From Pseudomonadota bacterium (GTDB lineage Bacteria; Pseudomonadota; Alphaproteobacteria; Acetobacterales; Acetobacteraceae), in NCBI GenBank assembly GCA_021846225.1, contig JAJZCG010000014.1, positions 1 to 40,456 of the forward strand: a stretch of 40,456 nucleotides of DNA, given 5' to 3'. Below, piece after piece: positions 23,516 through 33,037 of this stretch. The notes under the pieces were generated by a model, which worked only from the letters and a program-made list of their open reading frames with translations, did not search any database and had not been told where the DNA came from. The translations under genes and the position numbers were made by a program. How positions within the stretch are numbered: the stretch's first letter is position 1; every line of letters begins with the position of its first letter.

Positions 23516-24448
23516 TTAGTCGAACAATGAGCTGACGGAACTTTCTGTCGAGATGCGGCGCACGGCTTCGGCCAGCAGCGGGGCGATGGAGAGCTGGCGC
23601 ACGTTATGGGCCAGGCGCACGGCCTCGGTGGCGGCAATTGAGTCGGTGATGGTCAGCATCTCGATCTTGGAGGCGGCGATACGCGCGACGGCACCGCCTG
23701 AGAGTACGCCGTGGCTGACATAGACGCTCACCGAACGCGCGCCCTCGGCGATCAACGCTTCCGCAGCGTTGCACAGCGTGCCGCCGGAATCCACGATGTC
23801 GTCGATAATGATGCAGTCGCGGCCTTCGACCTCGCCGATGATGTTCATGACCTCGGAGACGCCTGCGCGCTCGCGGCGTTTGTCGATGATTGCGAGATCG
23901 GTGTTGAGGCGCCGGGCGATGATGCGCGCGCGCAGCACGCCGCCGACGTCGGGCGAGACGATCATCGGGTCGCGTCCGGCGAAACGCTCGGTAATGTCAG
24001 CCGAGAACAGCGGGGCGGCGGGGAGGTTGTCTACCGGGATATCGAAGAAGCCTTGGATCTGGCCGGCGTGGAGGTCCATGGTGAGGACGCGGTTGGCGCC
24101 TGCCTCGGTGATGAGGTTGGCGACCAGCTTGGCGGAGATCGGCGTGCGCGGGCCTGATTTACGATCCTGCCGGGCGTAGCCGAAATAGGGGATGACCGGG
24201 GTGATGCGCCGGGCTGAGCCGCGGCGCAGGGCGTCGCAGGTGATCAGCAGCTCCATCAGGTTATCATTGGTCGGATAGGAGGTGGACTGGACGACGAACA
24301 CGTCCTCCCCGCGCACGTTCTCGTGGATTTCCACGAAAACCTCCATATCGGCGAAGCGGCGGATGGAGGCTTTGGCCAAGGGGATGTTCAAACCGGCGGC
24401 GACAGCTTCGGCCAGCGGGCGGTTGCTGTTGCAGGCAACAATTTTCAT
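23516..24448 (-). CDS. prs: Ribose-phosphate pyrophosphokinase
   Basis: Makes phosphoribosyl pyrophosphate from ribose 5-phosphate and ATP, for nucleotide, histidine, tryptophan and NAD synthesis. 310 residues, normal length. Motifs: [20 protein letters not shown], the flexible ATP loop [17 protein letters not shown], the metal/ATP site [19 protein letters not shown], and the PRPP-binding loop [14 protein letters not shown]. The protein is intact. It lies 69 bases downstream of proC on the same strand, in an AT-rich spacer that may contain its own promoter. Confidence 0.97.
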   Translation of the reverse strand: MKIVACNSNRPLAEAVAAGLNIPLAKASIRRFADMEVFVEIHENVRGEDVFVVQSTSYPTNDNLMELLITCDALRRGSARRITPVIPYFGYARQDRKSGPRTPISAKLVANLITEAGANRVLTMDLHAGQIQGFFDIPVDNLPAAPLFSADITERFAGRDPMIVSPDVGGVLRARIIARRLNTDLAIIDKRRERAGVSEVMNIIGEVEGRDCIIIDDIVDSGGTLCNAAEALIAEGARSVSVYVSHGVLSGGAVARIAASKIEMLTITDSIAATEAVRLAHNVRQLSIAPLLAEAVRRISTESSVSSLFD

Positions 24449-24517
24449 GAAATTTCTTTCCGGGCTGGCTAAAATTTAAATTGGGCGGGGTTTAGCAACC
24501 GGGGGGGGCAATGTCCA

Positions 24518-25327
24518 TTAACTGGAGAGCTCGCGTGACCGTTCCGTGGCAGCCTGAATCGCTTTTGTGAAAGTTTCCGGCCAGGCGTCATCCGCGCGCA
24601 ACACTGCCAGGGCGCGCTCGGTGGTGCCGCCGGGCGAGGTGACGGCGATGCGCAGGGCGGCTGCGTCCTCATCGCTGGCGGCGAGCAGGGCGGCGGAGCC
24701 GATGAGGGTCTGGCGGGCCATCTGGCGGGCGAGCGCGGCGGGCAGGCCCTGGTCCAGCCCAGCCTGCTCCATCAGCTCAGCGAGCAGGAATACATAGGCG
24801 GGGCCGCCGCCGGAAATGGCGGTCACCGGGTCGAGCAGCGCTTCGCTCTCGACCCAGGAGATCATCCCGGTGGCGGCGAGCAGCTCATCGGCCAGGGATT
24901 TTTGCGCGGGGGTGACGTGGCTGCCCGCCACCGCGACGGTGATGCCCTGGCGCACCGCGGCGGGGGTGTTGGGCATGGCGCGCACGATGGCAGCCTTGAC
25001 CCCGAGCATCGCGGCGATGGCGTTAAGGGTTTTGCCGGCCATGATGGAGATGAACACCGCATGGCCTGCGAAGCGGGCGTAGGCGGGCAGGGCTTGCGCG
25101 GCCATTTGCGGCTTGACCGCGAGGATGACGGCGCTGGGGGTGAAACCGTGCGGAATATCGGCTACCGATGCCACGACGGTGATATTTGGCCCGGCCAGTG
25201 CGGCGGCGCCGGGCGAGGGGTCTACCACCAGCGCGGCGGAGAGCCCGCGCTCGCGCCAGCCGGCCAGCAAAGCGGAGCCCATGCGGCCGCCGCCGACGAG
25301 GAGAAGCGAGGGAAGGGTGTCAGTCAT
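24518..25327 (-). CDS. proC: Pyrroline-5-carboxylate reductase
   Basis: NAD(P)H-dependent last step of proline synthesis. 269 residues: N-terminal dinucleotide-binding motif LLLVGGGRMGSALLAGW, the middle IRAMPNTPAAV-equivalent VRAMPNTPAAVRQGITV, the active-site stretch DPVTAISGGGPAYVFLLAE, and the C-terminal TSPGGTTERALAVL. I start at the ATG at 25327; the open frame extends upstream through ybjN but that part is an overprint of ybjN. It follows the YbjN-domain gene after 13 bases, a gene pair commonly seen in alphaproteobacteria. Confidence 0.96.
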   Translation of the reverse strand: MTDTLPSLLLVGGGRMGSALLAGWRERGLSAALVVDPSPGAAALAGPNITVVASVADIPHGFTPSAVILAVKPQMAAQALPAYARFAGHAVFISIMAGKTLNAIAAMLGVKAAIVRAMPNTPAAVRQGITVAVAGSHVTPAQKSLADELLAATGMISWVESEALLDPVTAISGGGPAYVFLLAELMEQAGLDQGLPAALARQMARQTLIGSAALLAASDEDAAALRIAVTSPGGTTERALAVLRADDAWPETFTKAIQAATERSRELSS

Positions 25328-25340
25328 GCAGGGCGGGGTA

Positions 25341-25847
25341 TCACGCCTCGCCGGCACATTCCAGCATGGCGGCTTCCAGCGCGTCGCTGGGGGATTTGCC
25401 GCCCCAGAGGGTGAACTGGAAGGCGGGGAAGAAGCGCTCGCATTCGGTGATGGCGATGTCCACCAGATCCTCGATGGATTCCGCCGAGGCGCTGGGGGTG
25501 CCGCGCAGCAGCACCGAATGGCGGTAGATCGGCATGCCGGTGTCCTCGTCCATGCCGAAATGGCCGATCCACAAGCGCTCATTGGCCTTGGCCAGCAGCT
25601 CGTAGAGCGCGCCACGGCGCTTGGGCGGGGATTTCAGCTCGAACGCACAGGAGAAATGCATGACGGAAATTTCATCCGACCAGCAGAAATACAGCCCGTA
25701 ATCACACCATTTTCCGGGGGCTTGCGCGGCCATGTCAGACTCTGAACGGCGGTCGAACGCCCAGTCGTTGGCGGAGATGACTTGCTCGACGAGGTCCAGC
25801 GGATTGGCGACGGCGGTATCGTCCAGGGAAAGAGCGAGGCTCGGCAT
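25341..25847 (-). CDS. YbjN domain-containing protein
   Basis: 168-residue protein resembling the YbjN family (bacterial sensory transduction regulator domain, structurally like type III secretion chaperones). Visible features are PLDLVEQVISANDWAFDRRS at the N-terminus, the LYFCWSDEISVMHFSCAFEL sheet region, and WIGHFGMDEDTGMPIYRHS, which is the typical YbjN core. The cellular role of the family is not well defined; in enterobacteria it affects motility and stress responses. It is the first gene of the minus-strand run ybjN-proC-prs-GST-phosphatase. Confidence 0.85.
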   Translation of the reverse strand: MPSLALSLDDTAVANPLDLVEQVISANDWAFDRRSESDMAAQAPGKWCDYGLYFCWSDEISVMHFSCAFELKSPPKRRGALYELLAKANERLWIGHFGMDEDTGMPIYRHSVLLRGTPSASAESIEDLVDIAITECERFFPAFQFTLWGGKSPSDALEAAMLECAGEA

Positions 25848-26070
25848 GGGAGTCTCCTGATCCAGAGGTGGTCAACGCGGGGAAGACGGCTCAAGCCTTG
25901 GTGCCGGGAGCGTCTCTCCCCCGCGAATCCAATTCTACCGGCTTTTGGTGCCGCGCTGCAATAAAGGAATTTGGGGCGGAGGCGGTCTTGCCAGTTTTGC
26001 CCGGGGCGATGATAGAGGCGCCGATTGTGGCCGCGCGCGGTTTGGGCCGGGCGCCAGAAGGGATGGGGTG

Positions 26071-26703
26071 ATGAGTTACGCGGTGAAGGAAATTTTCCTG
26101 ACCCTGCAGGGAGAAGGTTTGCAGGCCGGGCGAGCGGCGGTGTTCTGCCGTTTCGCGGGCTGTAACCTGTGGTCTGGCCGCGAGGAGGACCGCGCCGGCG
26201 CGGTCTGCACGTTCTGCGATACGGATTTCATCGGCACGGATGGCCCCGGCGGTGGGCGCTTTGGCGATGCGCAGGCGCTGGCCGGGGCGGTTGAGGCGGC
26301 CTGGCGCGGCGGCACGGCGGCGCGGCTGGTGGTGCTGACCGGCGGGGAGCCGTTTTTGCAGGTTGATGCCGCGCTGACCGCGGCGCTGCACGCGCGGGGG
26401 TTTCGTATTGCCGCGGAGAGCAACGGCACGCTGGCGCCGCCTGAGGGCATCGACTGGCTCTGCATCAGCCCCAAAGCCGGGGCGCCGCTCGCGGTGAGCC
26501 GGGGCGATGAGCTGAAGCTGGTGTTCCCGCAGGAGGCAGCGCCGCCCGCGCGGTTCGAGGCGCTGGATTTCACGCATTTTCTGCTGCAGCCGATGGACGG
26601 GCCCCAGCGCGCCGCCAATACCGAGGCGGCCATCGCCTTCTGCCTCGCCAACCCGCGCTGGCGGCTCTCGCTGCAAACACATAAATATCTGGGTATTCCG
26701 TGA
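26071..26703 (+). CDS. queE: 7-carboxy-7-deazaguanine synthase QueE
   Basis: Radical SAM enzyme that turns 6-carboxytetrahydropterin into 7-carboxy-7-deazaguanine in queuosine precursor synthesis. 210 residues. The N-terminus KEIFLTLQGEGLQAGRAAVF is the QueE signature. The iron-sulfur cysteines follow the expanded C-X14-C-X2-C spacing (GCNLW...VCTFCDTDF) known from the Burkholderia multivorans enzyme. VLTGGEPFLQVD is the SAM-binding GGE motif. ATG at 26071 is preceded by AAGGGATGGGG. The stop overlaps the queD start by one base. No preQ1 riboswitch could be recognised in the 223 bases upstream. Confidence 0.96.
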   Translation: MSYAVKEIFLTLQGEGLQAGRAAVFCRFAGCNLWSGREEDRAGAVCTFCDTDFIGTDGPGGGRFGDAQALAGAVEAAWRGGTAARLVVLTGGEPFLQVDAALTAALHARGFRIAAESNGTLAPPEGIDWLCISPKAGAPLAVSRGDELKLVFPQEAAPPARFEALDFTHFLLQPMDGPQRAANTEAAIAFCLANPRWRLSLQTHKYLGIP

Positions 26704-27080
26704 TGCATGAACTGAGCAAGCAATTCCGTTTCGAGGCGGCGCATACCCTGCAACGGCGCATTGATGCCGAGCCCAGCCGGCGCATCCATGGTCATTCGTA
26801 CCGTGCCGAGGTGGCGCTGCGCGGTGAGCCGGACCCCGATACCGGGATGTTGATCGATCTGGGGCATTTTGCCCGGCGCATCGGCGAGGTGCGCGAGGCG
26901 CTGGACCACCGGTTTTTGGATGAGATCGCGGATTTGGGCCCGGCGACGCTGGAGAATCTCGCAAGCTGGATCTGGCACAGGCTGGAAGGCGATTGCGCGG
27001 GGCTGGCGCGGGTTAGCGTGTACCGTGACAGCGAGGGCGATGCCTGCAGCTATTTCGGGCCCCGGCGGGCGGAGGTATAG
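26703..27080 (+). CDS. queD: 6-carboxytetrahydropterin synthase homologue QueD, lacking the usual catalytic Cys
   Basis: 125-residue member of the 6-pyruvoyl/6-carboxytetrahydropterin synthase family, which supplies the substrate of QueE. Zinc ligands are conserved: His14 in FRFEAAHTL and His29/His31 in RRIHGHSYRAEV. The Asp-His pair (residues 68-69, ALDHRF) is kept. The family motif Cys-X3-His-X-His is changed: the position of the catalytic Cys is Ser25 (PSRRIHGH). The Glu-containing C-terminal KE(T) region is replaced by YRDSEGDACSYFG. Start ATG overlaps the queE stop. Context is strongly QueD; the exact chemistry is uncertain because of these changes. Confidence 0.9.
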   Translation: MHELSKQFRFEAAHTLQRRIDAEPSRRIHGHSYRAEVALRGEPDPDTGMLIDLGHFARRIGEVREALDHRFLDEIADLGPATLENLASWIWHRLEGDCAGLARVSVYRDSEGDACSYFGPRRAEV

Positions 27081-27088
27081 AGCATATG

Positions 27089-27120
27089 AAAAACCCCGGA
27101 GGCGCGCCACCGGGGTTTTT
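27089..27120. terminator. Bidirectional terminator between queD and eno
   Basis: AAAAACCCCGG (27089-27099) pairs perfectly with CCGGGGTTTTT (27110-27120) around a ten-base loop. The T-run on the plus strand and its mirror A-run make it a classical intrinsic terminator in both directions, serving the convergent queD (plus) and eno (minus). Confidence 0.92.
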
Positions 27121-27134
27121 TATGGTTCAGAAGA

Positions 27135-28487
<1,353 letters not shown>

Positions 28488-28560
28488 CTAAATTACCCAA
28501 CGTGATGAGGCTAAATGAACGCCCCCACTTCACGCCGTGTTTCAATCTGGTAATAGAACT

Positions 28561-28572
28561 CCATATATATGG
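28561..28572. promoter_or_regulatory. Palindrome upstream of the nitronate monooxygenase gene
   Basis: CCATATATATGG is a perfect 12-base palindrome, AT-rich in a GC-rich context, 51 bases before the ATG at 28624. It may be an operator or overlap a -10 element; no dedicated regulator gene is adjacent. Confidence 0.35.
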
Positions 28573-28623
28573 GCGCGTCCACTCAAGGGGGTGGGCTAAA
28601 AGCCAAACCAGGGTTTTCGGAAA

Positions 28624-30039
28624 ATGAAGCTTATCAATGCCATCCGCATGGGCGGAACTGAAATTCTGCCCCTCGTGGAGGGCGGCAAGGGTGTTGCTGT
28701 TTCCAACGGCGTAACCGCAGGCCATTGGGCCGCGGGCGGCGGGGCGGGGACGTTCTCGGCGGTCAATCCTGATAATTACGACGCGCAGGGGCATGTGATC
28801 TCGCCGGTTTATCACGGCAAGACCCGGCGGGACCGCCATGAGGAGCTGATTGCCTACGCCATCGAGGGCGGGGTTGCCCAGGCTGAGCACGCTTATGAGA
28901 TTTCCGGCGGCAAGGGGCGCATCCATGCCAATATCCTGTGGGAGATGGGCGGCGCGGAGCGGGTGATCACCGGCGTTCTGGAGCGCACCAAGGGGTTGGT
29001 GAACGGCATCACCTGCGGTGCGGGAATGCCCTACCGGCTCTCGGAGATCGCCTCCAAGTTCAATGTGCATTATTATCCCATCGTCTCTTCCGGGCGCGCG
29101 TTCTCGGCACTGTGGAAGCGGGCCTATTCCAAGGCTGCGGATCTGCTCGGTGGGGTGGTGTATGAAGACCCCTGGCTGGCGGGCGGGCATAACGGGCTTT
29201 CCAACAGCGAGGACCCGGGCAAGCCCGAGGCGCCGTTTCCGCGCGTGCTGGCGCTGCGCAAGATCATGCGCGAATTCGGCCTCGGCGAGACCCCGATCAT
29301 CATGGCCGGGGGCGTGTGGGCGCTGGAGGAATGGGAAGACTGGATCGATAATCCCGAGCTGGGGCCGATCGCCTTTCAGTTCGGCAGCCGCCCGCTGCTG
29401 ACCAAGGAAAGCCCGATCCCGGCGGGCTGGAAGGAGCGCCTGCGTACGCTCAAGCCGGGGGATGTGTTCCTCAACAAATTCTCCCCCACGGGGTTTTATT
29501 CCTCCGCCGTGAACAACAGCTTCATCCAGGAGCTGCGCGGGCGCAACGAGCGCCAGGTGGCGTATTCGCCCGAGCCGGTTGGCGAGCATGTGGTGGAATA
29601 TGGCGTGGGTGCGCGCAAGCGCTCCGTGTACCTCACCGCGCCCGATTACGCGCGGGTGAAGGACTGGGAAGACGCTGGTTACGTGGATGCGCTGCGTACC
29701 CCCGATTCGACGCTGATCTTCGTGACCCCGGCGAAGGCCGAGGAGATCCATACCGACCAGGTGAACTGCATGGGCTGCCTGAGCCAATGCCGGTTTTCCA
29801 ACTGGAGCCAGGAGCCGCCGGAATATGACAACGGCAAAAAGGCCGATCCGCGCAGCTTCTGCATCCAGAAGACCTTGCAGGATATCGCCCATGCCGCGCC
29901 GGATGATCTGGACGCGCTGGACCATAACCTGATGTTCGCCGGGCATAACGCCTGCCGCTTCGGCACTGATCCGTTTTATTCCAACGGCTTCATCCCCACG
30001 GTTCGCGAGCTGGTGGACCGGATTCTGACCGGCAAATAA
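28624..30039 (+). CDS. Nitronate monooxygenase family protein with Cys-rich C-terminus
   Basis: 471-residue flavoprotein-type TIM barrel of the nitronate monooxygenase / 2-nitropropane dioxygenase family, which in characterised members oxidises nitronates with FMN. Barrel signatures include GRIHANILWEMGGAERVITG, GLVNGITCGAGMPYRLSEIA, HNGLSNSEDPGKPEAPFPRV, TPIIMAGGVWALEEWEDW and GPIAFQFGSRPLLTKESP (FMN phosphate region). Compared with the roughly 320-380 residues of common members it has a long C-terminal extension with clustered cysteines (NCMGCLSQCRFSNW and a later SFCIQKT). The extension could bind a metal or iron-sulfur cluster; that is inference. Monocistronic by position. Substrate unknown. 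Confidence 0.87.
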   Translation: MKLINAIRMGGTEILPLVEGGKGVAVSNGVTAGHWAAGGGAGTFSAVNPDNYDAQGHVISPVYHGKTRRDRHEELIAYAIEGGVAQAEHAYEISGGKGRIHANILWEMGGAERVITGVLERTKGLVNGITCGAGMPYRLSEIASKFNVHYYPIVSSGRAFSALWKRAYSKAADLLGGVVYEDPWLAGGHNGLSNSEDPGKPEAPFPRVLALRKIMREFGLGETPIIMAGGVWALEEWEDWIDNPELGPIAFQFGSRPLLTKESPIPAGWKERLRTLKPGDVFLNKFSPTGFYSSAVNNSFIQELRGRNERQVAYSPEPVGEHVVEYGVGARKRSVYLTAPDYARVKDWEDAGYVDALRTPDSTLIFVTPAKAEEIHTDQVNCMGCLSQCRFSNWSQEPPEYDNGKKADPRSFCIQKTLQDIAHAAPDDLDALDHNLMFAGHNACRFGTDPFYSNGFIPTVRELVDRILTGK

Positions 30040-30182
30040 GCCTCAGACGGGGGTGGGCAGGTAGCGCCGGCAGCGATGAAGCCGGCGCCCGTGCCCGCGA
30101 ACAGCAGGGCGAGACCGGCGATGTTCAGGCAGGCCCTGGGGTAGCCCTGCGTGGCGGCGTTGAGGAAGGGGTGTGGCTTCAT
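29976..30182 (-). CDS. Possible small membrane protein, unsure
   Basis: A 68-residue open frame with one hydrophobic stretch (LNIAGLALLFAGTGAGFIAAGA) and a good ribosome site (GGTGGGG six bases before the ATG at 30182). Its 3' end overlaps the nitronate monooxygenase gene antisense by 64 bases, and the last 20 residues look like an overprint. The N-terminal half looks like a signal or anchor sequence. It resembles no family that I can name. It may be real, but could equally be chance in the 267-base gap before mipZ. Confidence 0.35.
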   Translation of the reverse strand: MKPHPFLNAATQGYPRACLNIAGLALLFAGTGAGFIAAGATCPPPSEAYLPVRIRSTSSRTVGMKPLE

Positions 30183-30239
30183 GGCACCCCACCTGCTGCT
30201 TGGAGAAGGTTATAAGAGCGCGCGGCGGCGCAGCATAAC

Positions 30240-30294
30240 GAATCCTTGGGCAGAATCGACAGACTCGGTTAAAGAAGGATTCGAAACCCGAGTC
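30240..30294 (+). promoter_or_regulatory. Cluster of five GANTC sites upstream of mipZ
   Basis: GANTC occurs at 30240 (GAATC), 30253 (GAATC), 30262 (GACTC), 30278 (GATTC) and 30290 (GAGTC), five sites within 55 bases ending 12 bases before the mipZ ATG. CGAATCCTT (30239-30247) and AAGGATTCG (30275-30283) form a perfect nine-base inverted repeat. In Caulobacter mipZ is controlled by CcrM methylation of GANTC together with GcrA. Confidence 0.8.
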
Positions 30295-30306
30295 GGAGAG
30301 TTACCC

Positions 30307-31146
30307 ATGGCCAGCGTGTCTGCCCAATCGCGTCCTTATGTCATTGTGCTGGGCAATGAGAAGGGCGGTTCGGGCAAATCCACCACCTCCATCCATATCA
30401 TCGTCTCGCTGCTGCGCGATGGCTACAGCGTGGGCGCCATGGATCTTGACGCGCGCCAGGGTACGCTGGCCGGCACGCTCGCGGCGCGAAAACATTTCGT
30501 GGAGAGCAAGGGGATTGTGCTGCCACTGCCGCAATTCCGTTCGGTGCACCGCGCGATCCTGGATAACCGGCTGGAGGCGGAGGCGGAGGAACGCTTGCGC
30601 TTTGATACAGCGCTGGGCGAGTTCGAGGGCGTGGATGTGGTGGTGATCGATTGTCCGGGGGCCGACACATATCTCTCACGCTACGGGCATAGCCACGCGG
30701 ATACGCTGATCACCCCGATCAATGATAGTTTTGTCGATTTTTCGATGCTGGCGAAGGTGGACCCGGATAACCACGACATCGTGAACCCCAGCATCTACTC
30801 GGAAATGGTGTGGGAGGCGCGCAAGAACCGCTTCGCGCGCGACCGCGGCAAGATCGACTGGATGGTGATGCGCAACCGGCTGGCCGCCTCCGAGGCGCGC
30901 AACAAGCGCGATGTGGGCGAGACGCTGGATCTGCTGGCCAAGCGGATCGGCTTTCGCACGCTGAAAGGGTTTGGCGAGCGGGTGATTTTTCGTGAGTTGT
31001 ACTTGCAGGGGCTGACCCTGATGGACGTCCGTGAGGCCAATATCGGCATTGCGCTGGGGCTTTCGCATATTGCCGCCCGCAATGAGGTGCGCTCGCTGAT
31101 CAGCGCCATCAAGCTGCCGCCCGCGAAAATGTCACTGGTGGCGTAA
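30307..31146 (+). CDS. mipZ: Division-plane positioning ATPase MipZ
   Basis: ParA/MinD-family ATPase that forms a gradient from the chromosome poles and keeps FtsZ from assembling away from midcell. 279 residues. Deviant Walker A: IVLGNEKGGSGKSTTSIHII; switch region GAMDLDARQGTLAGTLAAR; Walker B DVVVIDCPGADTYLSRYGHSH. The C-terminal part DLLAKRIGFRTLKGFGERVIF is MipZ-like rather than ParA-like. GGAGA precedes the ATG at 30307; the open frame upstream to 30151 runs through the GANTC cluster and is not coding. No parB is adjacent. Regulation by GcrA/CcrM is likely from the upstream sites. Confidence 0.95.
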   Translation: MASVSAQSRPYVIVLGNEKGGSGKSTTSIHIIVSLLRDGYSVGAMDLDARQGTLAGTLAARKHFVESKGIVLPLPQFRSVHRAILDNRLEAEAEERLRFDTALGEFEGVDVVVIDCPGADTYLSRYGHSHADTLITPINDSFVDFSMLAKVDPDNHDIVNPSIYSEMVWEARKNRFARDRGKIDWMVMRNRLAASEARNKRDVGETLDLLAKRIGFRTLKGFGERVIFRELYLQGLTLMDVREANIGIALGLSHIAARNEVRSLISAIKLPPAKMSLVA

Positions 31147-31168
31147 GCTCAATTTAGGACTCACATTA

Positions 31169-31180
31169 CAGCGGCCGCTG
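31169..31180. promoter_or_regulatory. Palindrome upstream of cobA
   Basis: CAGCGGCCGCTG is a perfect 12-base palindrome 33 bases before the cobA start, in the short mipZ-cobA gap. It may be an operator or just a GC-rich coincidence. Confidence 0.25.
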
Positions 31181-31212
31181 CATTATATCGCGGCAAAATG
31201 CTGGAGTGTAGA

Positions 31213-31971
31213 ATGCCGCGCGTGTTTCTGGTGGGGGCTGGTCCCGGAGACCCGGATTTGCTGACCGTGAAGGCCGCGCGGGTGATCGCGGCGGCGGATG
31301 TGGTGCTGTATGACAGCCTGGTGGACCCGCGCGTGGTGGCGATGAGCCGGGCGGGGGCGCGCCGGATTGACGTGGGGAAGCGCTGCGGCCGGCATTCGGC
31401 CAGCCAGGCGGAGATTTGCCGCCTGCTGGTGGCGCAGGGGCGCACCGGCGCGCTCGTGGTGCGGCTGAAGGGCGGCGATCCGATGGTTTTTGGCCGCGCC
31501 ACCGAGGAGATGGGCGCGCTGCGGGCGGCGGGGATTGATTTTGAGGTGATCCCTGGGGTGACGGCGGCGACGGCGGCGGCGGCGGCGCTGCATTGCTCAC
31601 TCACACGGCGCGGGGTGGCGCGCTCGCTGCATTTCCTCGCCGGGCATGGCGCCCAGAGCGGGCTGCCCGCGCATGACTGGGTTTCCCTCACCAAATCCGG
31701 CGGTACGCTGGTGGTGTACATGGGCGGGCAGACGCTGCCCGGGCTGGCGTCGCATTTCATCGAGGCCGGGATGGCGCCGGAGATGCCTGCGGTGGCGGTG
31801 GAGAGTGCCAGCCTGGAGGGGCAGCGGATTCTGCGCGGGACCATCGGCTCGCTGCCGGGGCAGGTGGTGGGCGCCAAGGCCGTAGGGCCGGTGATTGTGC
31901 TGATCGGCGAGGCGCTGGCCGAGCCCGATGAGCTGGACGATTTGCTGCTGCGGGCCGAGGCCGGGGGGTAG
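31213..31971 (+). CDS. cobA: Uroporphyrinogen-III C-methyltransferase
   Basis: SAM-dependent enzyme that methylates uroporphyrinogen III at C2 and C7 to precorrin-2, the entry to cobalamin and sirohaem. About 252 residues, stand-alone form without the CysG oxidase/ferrochelatase domain. Motifs: VFLVGAGPGDPDLLTVKAAR, ADVVLYDSLVDPRVV, VVRLKGGDPMVFGRATEE, EVIPGVTAATAAAAAL, and GGTLVVYMGGQTLPGL. The ATG at 31213 follows GGAG at six bases; 31198 is an alternative start. No other cobalamin or sirohaem gene is adjacent, so the pathway branch is undecided. Confidence 0.95.
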   Translation: MPRVFLVGAGPGDPDLLTVKAARVIAAADVVLYDSLVDPRVVAMSRAGARRIDVGKRCGRHSASQAEICRLLVAQGRTGALVVRLKGGDPMVFGRATEEMGALRAAGIDFEVIPGVTAATAAAAALHCSLTRRGVARSLHFLAGHGAQSGLPAHDWVSLTKSGGTLVVYMGGQTLPGLASHFIEAGMAPEMPAVAVESASLEGQRILRGTIGSLPGQVVGAKAVGPVIVLIGEALAEPDELDDLLLRAEAGG

Positions 31972-31976
31972 AGCCC

Positions 31977-32948
31977 TTACCCGACCCGGGCCAGGCGCAC
32001 GGCGGTGTGGCCATGGCTGACGCGCAGGCTCGGCATTACCAGCATGCAATTTTCGTAAGGGGTACGGATTTCAACGTCGCCGTCATGGGCAATGAGCGTA
32101 TCGGCGGCGGGGATGATTTCGCCGCCATGAAAGTTGCGGAGAAAGACGAAACGGTTGGTCCGCGCGGTGACGGTGTGGGTGACCTGCGCGAGGGTGATGG
32201 GGGATGGCGGGGGCGGCGGCGCCGTGAGCATTCCGGTCTGGCGCAGCAGGGCGTGCACGGTGGCGCGGGTTTGGGTCAGCGCCGCGGGTTCCCAGTGCTG
32301 CCCTGCCTCGGCGAGTATGCCGGCGGCCTCGCTGAAGCGGCCGTAGTCAATGAGGCGCTTGCCTCCGGCATGGCCTTGGTCCGCGACGACGGTGGCCGGT
32401 GTGCCCAGCTGCATCGCCAGTTCGCGCCCGCGGGCGTTGGGGCCGCAGAGCAGCACCGGGCATGAGGGCCAGAGCATTGTGTGCAGGTCGAGCAGAATGC
32501 CGGCCGTGTCGATCAAGGGGCGTATCTCGCGCGCGCGGTTCAGTTCCAGCGAGCGGCGCACACCGAATAATTGCAGATCGTCCCAGACGCGGTTGAGGTC
32601 TTCCTCGACATGGCGCGAGGCGAGGGGGGATTGGGGGTTGAAGCGGTCAAACGCGGCGAGGTTGGCAAAGCCGATGGTGAGCTTGCCTCGCAGGGGCATG
32701 AAACGCGCGCGCAGCAGCTCCGCCAGGATGGCGGCGCCCGCGATCTCGTTGCCGTGGATGAGGCTGACCAGAACCACATGCGGGCCGGGCGCGCGGGAGT
32801 CCAGCGTGGTGAAGCCGGGAATGCCGGTGTTGCCCTGGCGGAAGGGAGAAATGTCCGGTGTTGCAATGCGGACCGCAAACGCGGGTATTTCCGCCGGGCT
32901 GGCGGAGTCTGCGGGGGCGGAATCAGCCGGCGGGTGGCCAGGAGTCAT
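31977..32948 (-). CDS. Succinylglutamate desuccinylase/aspartoacylase family protein
   Basis: Zinc carboxypeptidase-like hydrolase of about 323 residues. The zinc motif HXXE is visible as VSLIHGNEIAGAAIL and the third ligand region as ILLDLHTMLWP; FANLAAFDRFNPQSPLASRH followed by VEEDLNRVWDD matches the family. The N-terminal 20-25 residues are a proline/alanine-rich leader. The C-terminal beta domain (VFLRNFHGGEIIPAADTLIA) resembles the aspartoacylase cap. Substrate unknown. Convergent with cobA (five bases apart) and divergent from the ELM1-family gene. Confidence 0.9.
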   Translation of the reverse strand: MTPGHPPADSAPADSASPAEIPAFAVRIATPDISPFRQGNTGIPGFTTLDSRAPGPHVVLVSLIHGNEIAGAAILAELLRARFMPLRGKLTIGFANLAAFDRFNPQSPLASRHVEEDLNRVWDDLQLFGVRRSLELNRAREIRPLIDTAGILLDLHTMLWPSCPVLLCGPNARGRELAMQLGTPATVVADQGHAGGKRLIDYGRFSEAAGILAEAGQHWEPAALTQTRATVHALLRQTGMLTAPPPPPSPITLAQVTHTVTARTNRFVFLRNFHGGEIIPAADTLIAHDGDVEIRTPYENCMLVMPSLRVSHGHTAVRLARVG

Positions 32949-33037
32949 GGGTGCAGTGTAACGAAGTTGTGACAAGGCGCAATCGCGCGGGTTTGCGCGG
33001 GATTGACGCCAGCGAGCACACGCCGCAAAGCCGCCGC

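Noticed and set aside
25848-26070. preQ1 riboswitch or tRNA in front of queE
   Set aside because: No preQ1 aptamer pattern (purine-rich loop with pseudoknot tail) and no cloverleaf could be recognised; only a ribosome site next to the start is supported.
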